DNA from: Tetranychus cinnabarinus
Lineage: Eukaryota > Arthropoda > Arachnida > Trombidiformes > Tetranychidae
NCBI GenBank assembly: GCA_022266195.1
Contig: WHVY01000001.1
Coordinates: forward strand, 16,616,001 to 16,680,000
Length of the DNA stretch: 64,000 nucleotides
Direction of reading: 5' to 3'
Shown here: positions 25,557 through 35,198 of the stretch, piece after piece
Layout of the letters: the number at the start of each line of letters is the position of its first letter
Numbering within the stretch: position 1 is the first letter of the stretch
Translations under genes and position numbers: made by a program
Notes under the pieces: generated by a model
Told to the model about the DNA's origin: nothing
Seen by the model: the letters and a program-made list of their open reading frames with translations, nothing else
Database searches by the model: none

Positions 25557-26250
25557 TGTAATGATTTGATTGATAAGATTCAATTTTAAGGCTTTTGCTA
25601 AAATAGTTGAATTATTCAATCAAATTTTGAAAAAACCGCTCGTAAAGTCAGTTGCTTGATTACATGATTTACATGTCTGCGTTTAATAGAAACATCTTTC
25701 AGGACAAGTTGTATAATGTCTGCCATTCATAGATCAAAAGTGATAAAACATCCGACCAAGAAAGAAAGAGCTGAGTCGTCTAAAGATATGAGATCTTGTA
25801 CAGATCATGTACCTGAATGGATGGATTAACCTGCAACATTAGACTCAGCTCATGAACCCGAAAGTGAGTTGAAGCTCGGGAAGAGATAAAACGCCGAACC
25901 AATGAAAAGATTCAACAAATTAAGAATCGACGAAAGAAAGACAACAGAATTTATATCAAACAATGTTTCCTTCGCTATCATTTGAGCTCATTAGGAAGTA
26001 TTATCTTCATTGGAACAAGATTCTCTATTTTTAAATATTTCCCCCACCAATCGACAAGTATTACTAATCCATCAATTGGTGAATCAAACATGACATCTGA
26101 CTGACAAACATTCAATTTTCACTTACCTCAGTGGCCATTGTTTCTCAACTGTGATGATCAAAGTAAAGATGAATCAACTAACAGAGGTTTTATGTGATTG
26201 TTAAGTCAACCAATTTTTTGTACTGTTTTAATTTCAATAGATGGCAATAC
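25557..26250 (+). pseudogene. Copy A of the small membrane-protein gene (decayed)
   Basis: Similar along its length to 39352-40110: same upstream block (AAACCGCTCGTAAAGTC at about 25633), same acceptor-like TTTCAG, same ATG context and the same 3' flank up to GATGGCAATACT. The frame is broken by a small indel after the start and by a stop after the Trp-Met-Asp codons, near 25826. Because the 3' flank is also conserved, this was a genomic duplication and not a processed copy. Confidence 0.82.
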
Positions 26251-26384
26251 TAATGAAAGGTAACTTTTGGTTTTTGAAGCTACTTAATGAGTCAACCCTT
26301 TTCGTCTTTAATGATAATTCAACCATTAATTTTGAATTTTTAGATGTACCATTTGTAAACTGTTTATGACCTCTAGCTATTAAT

Positions 26385-26700
26385 GACCTTGCAATCTTGC
26401 TTCACCATTAACTCTTCAATATCTTCCGATAATTTAGTTGTTCGGCATTTGCCATGATGAAACAAGAAATGAAAAGGTATCCTCCTTACAAGTGTTAACG
26501 TTCTTTGAAATTAATAACTTTCTTCCAACAGAACGAGATGCTAAAAAAGGAAATTGAAAGAATGGAAAGATGATAACCAATCAAATTGTTTTCAATGGCA
26601 GAGTAACGAGTAACCTTAGTCAGTAAAAATATCGAGATAGAAAGAGCCTTTGAACTTGAAACCATGACAGAAACGAAAGAAAAACAATCGCGAAAAATTG
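26385..26700 (+). pseudogene. BCAS2 pseudogene, copy 2
   Basis: Matches exon 1 and pieces of exons 2 and 3 of the gene at 40254, in order. The start ATG is ATT, exon 1 runs directly into exon 2 with intron 1 lost, and the middle of exon 3 is deleted (from the MFSM region straight to the VSKN region). It follows copy A of the membrane-protein gene just as BCAS2 follows the intact one, so the two-gene unit was duplicated together. Confidence 0.8.
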
Positions 26701-26939
26701 AAAGCAGGTAAATTGGAAAGAGTATAACGCTAAATTGCCAATTGTTTTAATCTGAAATAACCTAATGATTTGAAAAAGAGATACTGGGGACAAAAATAGG
26801 TTATAGTCTACCAAAATACGCATTTCTGCTAACGGTGCGTGTCAAATCCAATGAGGCAGGGCAAAATTATAATAAAAACATTTAATTGCAATTCAGGATT
26901 TGAAATCACGAATTCTAATAGAGTTAATTTGAGAATCAG

Positions 26940-27370
26940 CTTAAGGCTTTTGATGGAATGGTTAAATTATAAGATTGCATTTTAAAGAAACCGCTCGTAA
27001 AATCAGTTGCTTGATTACATGAATCACATGGTGGAAAATTTCCAATGGAAATTTCAAATCAATTATCTTCTATGACAAGTAGTAAAACGTCTGTGAATCG
27101 GAATGTTATAACAAGTTAACCTTTTCTGTCAACTCATTCGATAAGGATTTTCATATAGTTTTACTTTAATGAATTAATCGACTCAACAATGTTCAAACTA
27201 AACCTTTTTATGTTCCGGTACATGAATATCGAATCCAGGATCAGATCCCATTTCTGGTTATTCAGCTTTCATTCAATCATAGATTAGAAAGTCGTCTAAA
27301 TCGTCTCAAGAAATAAGACCTTCACAACCCCTTCTCGATTATATACCTGTAGGAATGGATTAACCTTGCA
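26940..27370 (+). pseudogene. Copy B1 of the small membrane-protein gene (heavily decayed)
   Basis: Begins with the same AAACCGCTCGTAAAATC block (about 26989) and shows diverged remains of the coding part (AGTCGTCTAAATCGTCTC, then the Trp-Met-Asp region). It carries an extra insert (GAATATCGAATCCAGGATC..., 27228 on) that is also present in copy C, so B1 and C share a later ancestor. Confidence 0.65.
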
Positions 27371-27740
27371 TGGATGCGTTTAAATAAACCATTTTCTAGG
27401 ACATGAAGCATAACATCAGTCATTCTTAGATCATAAAGTGATAAAAAATCCGAAGAGGAAGAAAGAGGTGAATCGTCCCAAGATCGATATCTTTCACCGA
27501 ATATGCACCTAGATGGATGGATTCATATTCAACATACAAAATTTGAGCAATCTCATGAAGCTTGATAGAATGAGGTTTGAAGCTAATGAAAACCGAATCT
27601 AACCAATGGAAAGATTAAACTTAAAGAGCAGCTAAAAACGACAGATCTTAAACAATATATTTTTAACTGTTTCAAAACCATTAGAGGCAAATATCATCGT
27701 AATCGTTCTGAACAGTTATCGTCTACAAAATAAAAGCAAA
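27371..27740 (+). pseudogene. Copy B2 of the small membrane-protein gene (heavily decayed)
   Basis: A second partial copy starts at TGCGTTTAAAT (27379), followed by remains of the acceptor, the ATG region and GAGGAAGAAAGAG. Later parts are barely alignable. No usable frame remains. Confidence 0.65.
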
Positions 27741-28855
27741 GTCTTAATAAATGTAAACAAGCATAGTAAAAGCTTAATTAATCTTACCTTTAATTCAATG
27801 GCGAGTCAGAACCATTCAACTAATGTAAAATTAATGCTGAGATTGAGAGTTCACGAAATGGAGGTAAACCGAGTAGATGTTTAAAGGTGGTTGTAAGTAC
27901 TGTTTTTTACAAACACTTAATGACACATTTACACTAATTTATATTTAACTAGCACATAAACAAAAACAAAAAGACATAAATTTAATTGATGTTTAGCGTT
28001 GCTGAATTAAATAACATTTGAAACTAAGCTGTTTTCAAGATAGCATTAAAGTTACAAAAAAATGGCGAATCTCCCTCTATCTAGTGAGCATGGGTTGCAT
28101 AATTGAAGACAACTTATGTTGAAATAATGCACCTTTTCATCATGGTTGTACAATTACGTAAACCTGTGATAAATATTTCAACACTCGAAATATTTTGCAA
28201 TCAAACTTATTTTAGGAAACATTGTGAATCAATTTTCCTGATGTTCCTGTTTGTTTATCACCAATTGTCCTAAATTCAGACAACAGTGTAAATATATTTC
28301 ATGTCCACCATGTAAATAAATTATAAACATATAAACTATGGTTATCACTCTCTCTGTCTCTACCATTTGTCATAAAGGTTATTTCAAGATTTTCAATCTT
28401 CCTTAATAGGCTCATTATCATTGTTGACTGATTTCACCAGTTTTTTGACTAATATTTTTCAAAAGGAAGACAGTTTATAATTAAAGAAATTGAATTTAAC
28501 TTCTGGCAAGTCAAAAGATGAACGTTTGTTGGACTCAACCAAAGATTAAGGTACCTAATCAACTCTTATAGTTAGTTCATTTCATTATATTTTTCTCATC
28601 TAACACGTTAATCATTCCACCCTTTTGCATCTCAGAATCTAGATATTGGATTTTACCTCAAAGGAATCAATCACTTTATAACTTGGTGACTTTAGTGGAC
28701 TTAATATTTACCAGAAGACGCTTTCTTTCTTCAAATGCAAAGATTTATCAATATGCAAATTACCTTGAAACTACTCTCATGAAGTTCAAGTTTATACTAA
28801 AATATTAAGTTACCAAACGTGTATGTTGCAACAACAGTTTTTACACCGATATGAA

Positions 28856-29031
28856 TGAAGGCAACAAATAACCATAATTAAGATGAAAAGGAAGACTGAT
28901 GATGAAATTGAGCATAAAGGAAGCGACGGAATTTCTTAACTATATGTTCTTTGTTGTAATGAGAAGAAAATTGAATACTTCATGAACAACCCATTTATCA
29001 GCCGGTGTGAAACATATTAGACAGGATGGTT
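28856..29031 (-). pseudogene. QSOX pseudogene, 3'-end fragment
   Basis: Nearly the same sequence as 35205-35372, the C-terminal coding end of the QSOX gene, in the same orientation. The match breaks at about 29031, exactly where the conserved 5' block of the membrane-protein copy begins. The rest of this QSOX relic resumes at about 30870. Confidence 0.8.
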
Positions 29032-29760
29032 TTTGAAAAAACCGCTCGTAAAGTCTGTTGCTTGATTACTTGGATCAACAATCTTCTAGAAACGTAGTAA
29101 GATGTCTGCCTGTCAAGACATTGTATTTAACCAGAAATTTCTTGCTCTTTAATCTCTTTAGCCTTTTCCAAGCAATTTTGCTTTAATTAATTAATTAATT
29201 CAACGATAATTATATCTTTTTTATGCATTATTATTAATACAAGTAGCTTGATATATGAATATCGAATCCAGGATCCGATACGTTTCTGGTTATTCAGCTT
29301 TCACTGAGTGAAACTCAGTCTGCAAATCATCAGACAGTGCTTAATCGTCTCAAGATATGGATGGACAATCTTTTCCCGATGAGGAGGAATAGGTCAACCA
29401 TCGACAACATGAAACAAAATGTCTCTCTGAGGGAATCCCCAGTTCATAAAGAGAATGATGTTTAAAGCTCGTGGAGAGTGAAATGTCGAATCAATGAAAA
29501 TATTGCACAAATTAATGATCATCTAACGAGAAACGACAAATCTCGAATTAAACAGCATTTCCTTACTATGGTTCAGTCCGTTAGGAACAATATAGTCAGT
29601 AGGACAGAACTCTGAATTTGTAAATATTTATCACTCCCATGCAGTTAAAGTATCGACTGTTTCATCAAAGCGTTTATCATTGTTTCTAACAGAAGATCTG
29701 ACTCTTGACTTATCTCCATGGTCAATTATCTTTCACAAATAAATAAGAATGATCAAGCTA
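29032..29760 (+). pseudogene. Copy C of the small membrane-protein gene, inside a QSOX relic
   Basis: Starts with AAACCGCTCGTAAAGTC (29039) and carries the same GAATATCGAATCCAGGATC insert as copy B1 (29263 on), followed by remains of the coding region (GTTAGGAACAATATAGTCAG near 29580). It is full of stops. It lies between two parts of one QSOX pseudogene. Confidence 0.7.
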
Positions 29761-30869
29761 ACGTAGACAATAGACATCTTTATATAAGGTAATCAAAATA
29801 GTGTGTTGTTTTAACAAACAATATGTGATCAATATATTCTTTAAAATGAAAGTCAAAATTACCATTAACAAATAAAAATCTTCGTGTTATTGAAGTCTAT
29901 TATGTAAAGATAAGCCTGACAACAGAGTAAGTCTAATCAATCAGATTTTAATAACTGTTCCAACGACTGTTCTCGAACTAAATTCTATAAATTATTGTGG
30001 AATAATTTACTTACCAATAGATGTTATTGTAATGTTCTTGCCAACAGAGATAAGGAGCTTCACAGGATGAAGAAACTGTTGGAATGAAGAAAGGTGGATT
30101 AGTAAAGGAACTGATGTTTGTGCGTAAAAAAGAGACTGGTAGACAAGGTAAATTTATAGACTTACTTGATGATTCAGGCTTAGAAATTTATGTAGTAAAT
30201 TTAATTTAAATTTACACAGTTTTGATGATTATTGTTATGGTTATAATAACGAAACAACTGTTGATTAACCAGAATGAGCGTCAGGTTGATATTCCCTTCT
30301 TCTTCTCTCTTCAGTGAGTATGGGTTGCATAATAATTGCCTTGCTGATAAATGCTGCAGGTAACTTGTTGATTCATGCGCGCTTTGCAAGTTTCCAATCA
30401 CCAATCTATCGTCAATAAATTTCATGTATCAGGATTATTAAATAATAATGAACGACGCTCGATAAGCTTAGCATAGCTAAACATCAGAAATATTGGATCA
30501 TATGGTTCTATGATTATGAAACATAAACAGAGGTCTATGATTAAAATGGCGTTACGCTAAAATGACATAAAATCTGAACCAACAATTAATTCTGATCAAA
30601 TTATATTGATCAAAGATGGGTCCATTTCTTCGCGCTAATGCAAGTCTGCTTGAATTTATTTAGCTCACAATAGTTTGTCAGATAAATTGATATACAGACG
30701 TATTAGACCTAAGCTCATCATTAAATGTTAACCCTTCATTATCGATTGAAATAAGCTGGCAGACTATGGAGAATAGCTCGAGTAAAATTTACAGTTTGAT
30801 AATCTCTTGATTTAATTATGCGATGAAATATGCGCATCTGTCAAGCTAATTGACTCTTAATATCACCTT
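29761..30869. other. Spacer between the membrane-protein copy and the QSOX relic
   Basis: AT-rich sequence with no gene I can support. It contains a short block, CTCTTCAGTGAGTATGGGTTGCATAA-like (about 30306-30335), that recurs near 28078 and 31548. Confidence 0.5.
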
Positions 30870-31470
30870 ATGCATACAATGATGAATTAGGGAATATTAG
30901 TCTTTGCTCAAAATCGTTAGATAAAGTTGTAAAATGAGATGAACATTCAGCACAACTGTAAAAATGTCTAACATAATCACGCATCGCAAAAAGAACTGGA
31001 TATTTTTTCCGATGAGCCAAGCGTTCCTTTTCATCCTGATCCAGTGATATTGTTGTTTCCAATAATACTGATGACGAGGAAGATGTTTCGATTGCTTGTG
31101 CTTTACTTTTGAAACTATTAATACTATTACTTTTATCAAGTCCTATGGTCTCCATTTTATTCCTATTATTCTTTATGTATCCTGAAACTGTTAGTGCATG
31201 AAAAATGAGCCACAATGAACATGGATATCCAGATTTGCAGTGATGATAATGATCCGTTTGTGGTATAAATCAATGGGGTTTCATTGTCAAACTGAAAGTA
31301 ACGATAAGTGACCGATCTAAGCAGCTATCTGACTTTTTATTGAGACTTTTATGGAATGAGGCTCATGTCATTGTAAAGTGAATGTCTTAAGTCTTTGTAA
31401 AGATCACTCATGTAAATTGGATCCGTCCTTTTGTTTCTAATAACTGTTGCAAAATGGGTTTCAATAAATG
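30870..31470 (-). pseudogene. QSOX pseudogene, helical and Erv region
   Basis: Very close to the QSOX gene segment 35476-36165. It still encodes CAECSSHF and the Ser-rich insertion, but has a deletion of about 110 nt (after GGTATAAATC, near 31270), further indels toward the 5' side, and a stop after the CAECSSHF block. High identity points to a recent duplicate, now interrupted and dead. Confidence 0.85.
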
Positions 31471-31669
31471 GAAACATTAATCTTTGGAAACAACTGGTGA
31501 TTAATTGTTATGAATGAGTTTCGGTTTTCATGGGTCTTCTCTGCTTCTCTCTTCCAGTTAGTATGGCATTATAATCCAGTTATTATGCAAGTGAGGAAAT
31601 AAAATAAAATATTGAGCTTAAAAATGGATATTTACATGATCAGCTGTTTATAATAATCAGATGATAATC

Positions 31670-32109
31670 GGTCCGGGATAAAAGACAAAAAAGAGCAAAA
31701 ACTGGGCAAAAAGGCAAAAAGGGCAAAAGAGGGCAAAAGATGGCTAAACTCTCGTAATAAAGCGTCTTAGGTAGTCTAACATAAAAAATATTTAGAGTTT
31801 GATGAAAAAGTGATTTATATTTGATTATAATAACAACTGACTTTATTGAATATTTGCTATAAACCTAACCAACATAACTACCATTGAGCTTCCAGCTGAT
31901 TTCAGTGGCTGACACCAAACAGAGCCTCAAGTTTAATATTCAATAATTTCATTAATTTAACCTTATTGTGATTATAATACAAATACGATATTATTCATTA
32001 CTTAACTAAAAAGTGACTTTATTTTATATTTTTGTCTTCTTTTGCCCACTTTTGCCCACTTTTGCCCTCTTTTGCCTTCGTTTTGCCTTTTTGTCTTTTA
32101 TCCCGGACC
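31670..32109. mobile_element. Non-autonomous DNA transposon with long TIRs and 9-bp target duplication
   Basis: A 440-bp element starts GGTCCGGGATAAAAGAC and ends with its complement GTCTTTTATCCCGGACC. Terminal inverted repeats run about 75 nt and contain repeated GGGCAAAA/GGCAAAA units. The flanks carry an exact 9-bp direct repeat, ATGATAATC, at 31661-31669 and 32110-32118. Long TIRs plus a 9-bp duplication are the hallmarks of Mutator-like (MULE) elements. The interior is AT-rich without an open frame, so movement would have needed a transposase in trans. Confidence 0.88.
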
Positions 32110-32361
32110 ATGATAATCCACTCTAAACATAATTGTCACTATGGATTGCACTTTTAAAATCACTGTTATTGGAAATACTATTAACGTACATAATTACATT
32201 GGAATTACATTCAGAATTAAATTGGAAAAAATTGATTGTTCGAGTAATTAACAATCAATAAAACTTTCATTTGAAGATAAAACGTTTTTCACAAGATGTT
32301 TCGGATCTTGTTTGCAGTCTTTTTTATCCTTGGCGCTCTTTTCAATTTCTGGACTTCTAAG

Positions 32362-33324
32362 TTAAAGCATTGATTGTGTAGCTCTATCAAGGTCCCAATT
32401 ATTTGACGATAAGGCTACACGAGCTTGATGTTCATCACATCCCATAACTTCACGAAGTTTAGCTATTTTAGCGTCAAAATCTAGATTGGACCATTTTTCT
32501 TTATCACTATCAGGTCGAGCATAAACTAAAGTCCAGTGTTTTGCCGTTTGTACAAACAGTTCATGGTTTTCCTTGTATTGTCTAGCAACGACGGCATCCT
32601 GGGGATCATCTGGCTCTGCTGCGGCTAATAATGCCTGTAAACTAAGTAAAACAGTTCTGATGGTCATTGCAGCAGCCCATTGGTCTTTCAGGATATCCAA
32701 ACATATTGCACCGGTGACTGAAGAGATATTTGGGTGCCAAATCTTAGTTATGAATCTCATCTTAGGAGGATTAAAAGGGTAAGATGGTGGTATTTTGATT
32801 TCCAAATTGAAAATACCTCCTTCATATGGAGTATCTGGAGGTCCTGTAAATGATAAATAAAGCAAATTTTACAAAAGCGTAAAAAGTCATAATGAAATAC
32901 GCGATATTCAAGTAAGAAATGAAATCTGATTGAATGGCGCAAATGTTGAATATGTAACAATATATCTCAATGAGATAAACCTATTCTCGAGATCAAGGGT
33001 CATCTTTGCGATGCAACTCTAATTCATCTGAATAAGCAATAAAATCAATGATTAAGATAAGAAGGACTCTTGGTAATGGGGTTGGTTTAGCAGCAATTAT
33101 AATCTATTGCATGCATGTTACGTTATGATAATCAACGTGGTAACAAGCAATGTTAAAAAGAGAAACCAAAGTAAATATCAATTTAAATTACCTGCAATCT
33201 TTCCTATGAACTCCAATAGACTGCCATTAACGATTTCAATGGATATGGCTTTCTTTTGAGCTTCGTCAAACTTGGCTACCTCATTTAATTCACGTTGGAT
33301 CCTTTGCGTAGCAATATTAGCCAT
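32362..33324 (-). CDS. UBE2K: Ubiquitin-conjugating enzyme E2 K (E2-25K) with C-terminal UBA domain
   Basis: This E2 passes ubiquitin from E1 to target or growing chain; the family is known for Lys48-linked chains. Two exons, 33324-33192 and 32843-32362, give 204 residues, close to the human length. The protein starts MANIATQRIQRE. The UBC core shows the family block YPFNPPKMRFITKIWHPN, with the HPN motif, then GAICLDIL with the catalytic Cys and KDQWAAAM. A UBA domain occupies about the last 45 residues (MGCDEHQARVALSSNNWDLDRA). All key residues are present. It lies between a QSOX relic on the left and a short duplicate of QSOX upstream DNA on the right. Confidence 0.96.
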
Positions 33325-33375
33325 TATGGATCACGAAATAGAAACAACCAAAGTCAGTAAACTGGAGTTTTCTGC

Positions 33376-33440
33376 GTAAAAGTATCGATACTTTGCTTGT
33401 CGATAATACTCGATACTTTAAATAAATACTCGATACAAAA
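33376..33440. promoter_or_regulatory. TATCGATA (DRE-like) and repeated CTCGATAC motifs upstream of UBE2K
   Basis: About 60 nt upstream of the UBE2K start codon is AGTATCGATACTT, which contains TATCGATA, the palindromic DREF/DRE core found at insect housekeeping promoters. It is followed by two TACTCGATAC repeats within 50 nt. Function in this animal is inferred from motif and position only. Confidence 0.5.
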
Positions 33441-35180
33441 AGAGACATGAGATTAGCAAGCAAAGAGTTACAGAATTGAGCTTTCATTTATTTTTAGAGT
33501 TTATTCAGAGTAATTCACTGCAAAAAATTATGCTCTAATCGATTCGTTAAATACTCAATACCTTCATAGTTGATACCAATTTTTTCACGATTTATTTTTC
33601 AAATATAGTTAATCTCTAGAGTTGGACGTAAAGGTACGTTGTTTACGCGATTGCTTTTTAATTATAACCAGTAACTATGATTCATTCAAACCCAATTACA
33701 AATAACCGGTTACGAATTTTACCGCCAATTTTAAAAATAATTCTTGTGATTAGATGGATAAACTTAAAATATAGACCTTTTCTTACACTTTATCGCGAAT
33801 GCTAAGGGTTAGTTTATAGTACTAATTAAGTCTCGAGTTTTTGTTTGACATTCCACACATTTTCAAGCTTATAATGAATCATTCATCCCGAAGCTAAGTT
33901 TCTATAATTTTAATGAGAAAGAATGAATAATTGATTTTTAAGATATACTTTCACACCTTTGTCCCAACTTTAATTAATAGAAGTAAAACAATGTGACATA
34001 TAAAGTATTTCTATTTAAGTTACTGGCAATCATGATTAATTATTTAGCTTGGTCTTTGTGCACAATCAATGACGCAAATAAAATTTTTAATTCCTTATTA
34101 TTTATTTCCTTAATTTCCGATTTAAAGTTGAATCTTTGTTTAATTGGAAAAAAGTGTTAATAATCATATTTCATTTCATTTGGACCTGTAATTAGACATT
34201 GGATAATAGATTCATTTCTGCTCATTTAGCTATTTCATTAGTTTAGGAATTTTTATTTACATTTTAAATTAATGAAAATTTGATTGAATGAAAGTTATAA
34301 GCAAAAAGATTAGCAAGAAAAAGTAAAAGGATGATTCATCTAATCGTCTATGTAAATTCTAATCATTTTCATTACTCAACTTGATCAATACCCAAAGATG
34401 TGCAATTTTTGGAGTGGCATTCAAATTATTTATAATAATAGATCACTTAATTCTTCATTTGAAGCTAAATTCTAACAATTTCATAGGAGAGAAAGAATAG
34501 TTGCTTGAGAAGATAATCGTTAACAACTTTACTCTACGTTAATTCATTTTATATAGATTTGATAGAAATTTTAAACCACTAAGCTCACCAACTTTATCTC
34601 AATAAGAAGTTTGACCATGAAAATAGCATTAAAAGAAGATGATACTATGTTACAGTATACATATACGGTACTCGTATATTTCCTTGATTTGTTACATCTT
34701 CGTTACATACATCTTTATTTTCGTAGATAAAAAATCATCAATAAATGTCCAGTTGCGAATGATTCAATTTTTTTAGATGGTTTCAGAGGGAATGATGCGA
34801 TGGGTAGTATTATATTGCTTCATTGAAAAGTTCAAAAGCAGGCATTAAAGACTTTATAAATGCTTTAAGCATAATATTAGTTTATTAAATTATTAGTTAC
34901 ATACTTAAATTTGGCAATTGTGAATTTCTTTGGTTGAATTTGCTTTTTGGTCACAGTATTACTAATTTATCATAAATTATCATTGAAAGTTTATGGAATA
35001 GGTTACTTTGGATACATTGGGATTACAGCTTAAAATTTGTTCATTAATCTATTATTAAAATTGTGCTAGATAGTTGAACGCTCTAAATATTGCATTCACA
35101 TTCAGATTTTTGCTTTCGCATTTGTTTCTATTGAATTTTTCAATATCCAAAGATGGAAGAGTTAAGTAATTTTTTTACAC
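33441..35180. other. Intergenic region between UBE2K and QSOX
   Basis: AT-rich sequence in which I see no gene, apart from the QSOX-flank relic at about 34050-34150. Confidence 0.55.
34050..34150 (-). repeat. Relic duplicate of the QSOX upstream flank
   Basis: The stretch from CTTTGTGC through GACGCAAAT to TTTCCGATTTAAAGTTGAAT matches 37540-37615, the DNA just upstream of the intact QSOX start codon, in the same orientation. No QSOX first exon is seen beside it. Confidence 0.7.
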
Positions 35181-35198
35181 CAATATTATTAACCGAAG

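Noticed and set aside
25257..29760. Retrocopy origin for the BCAS2 and membrane-protein relics
   Set aside because: Copy 1 of BCAS2 keeps intron 1 and the membrane-protein copy A keeps upstream and downstream flanks, and no poly(A) tract is seen, so DNA-level duplication fits better; the loss of intron 1 in BCAS2 copy 2 looks like part of a deletion.
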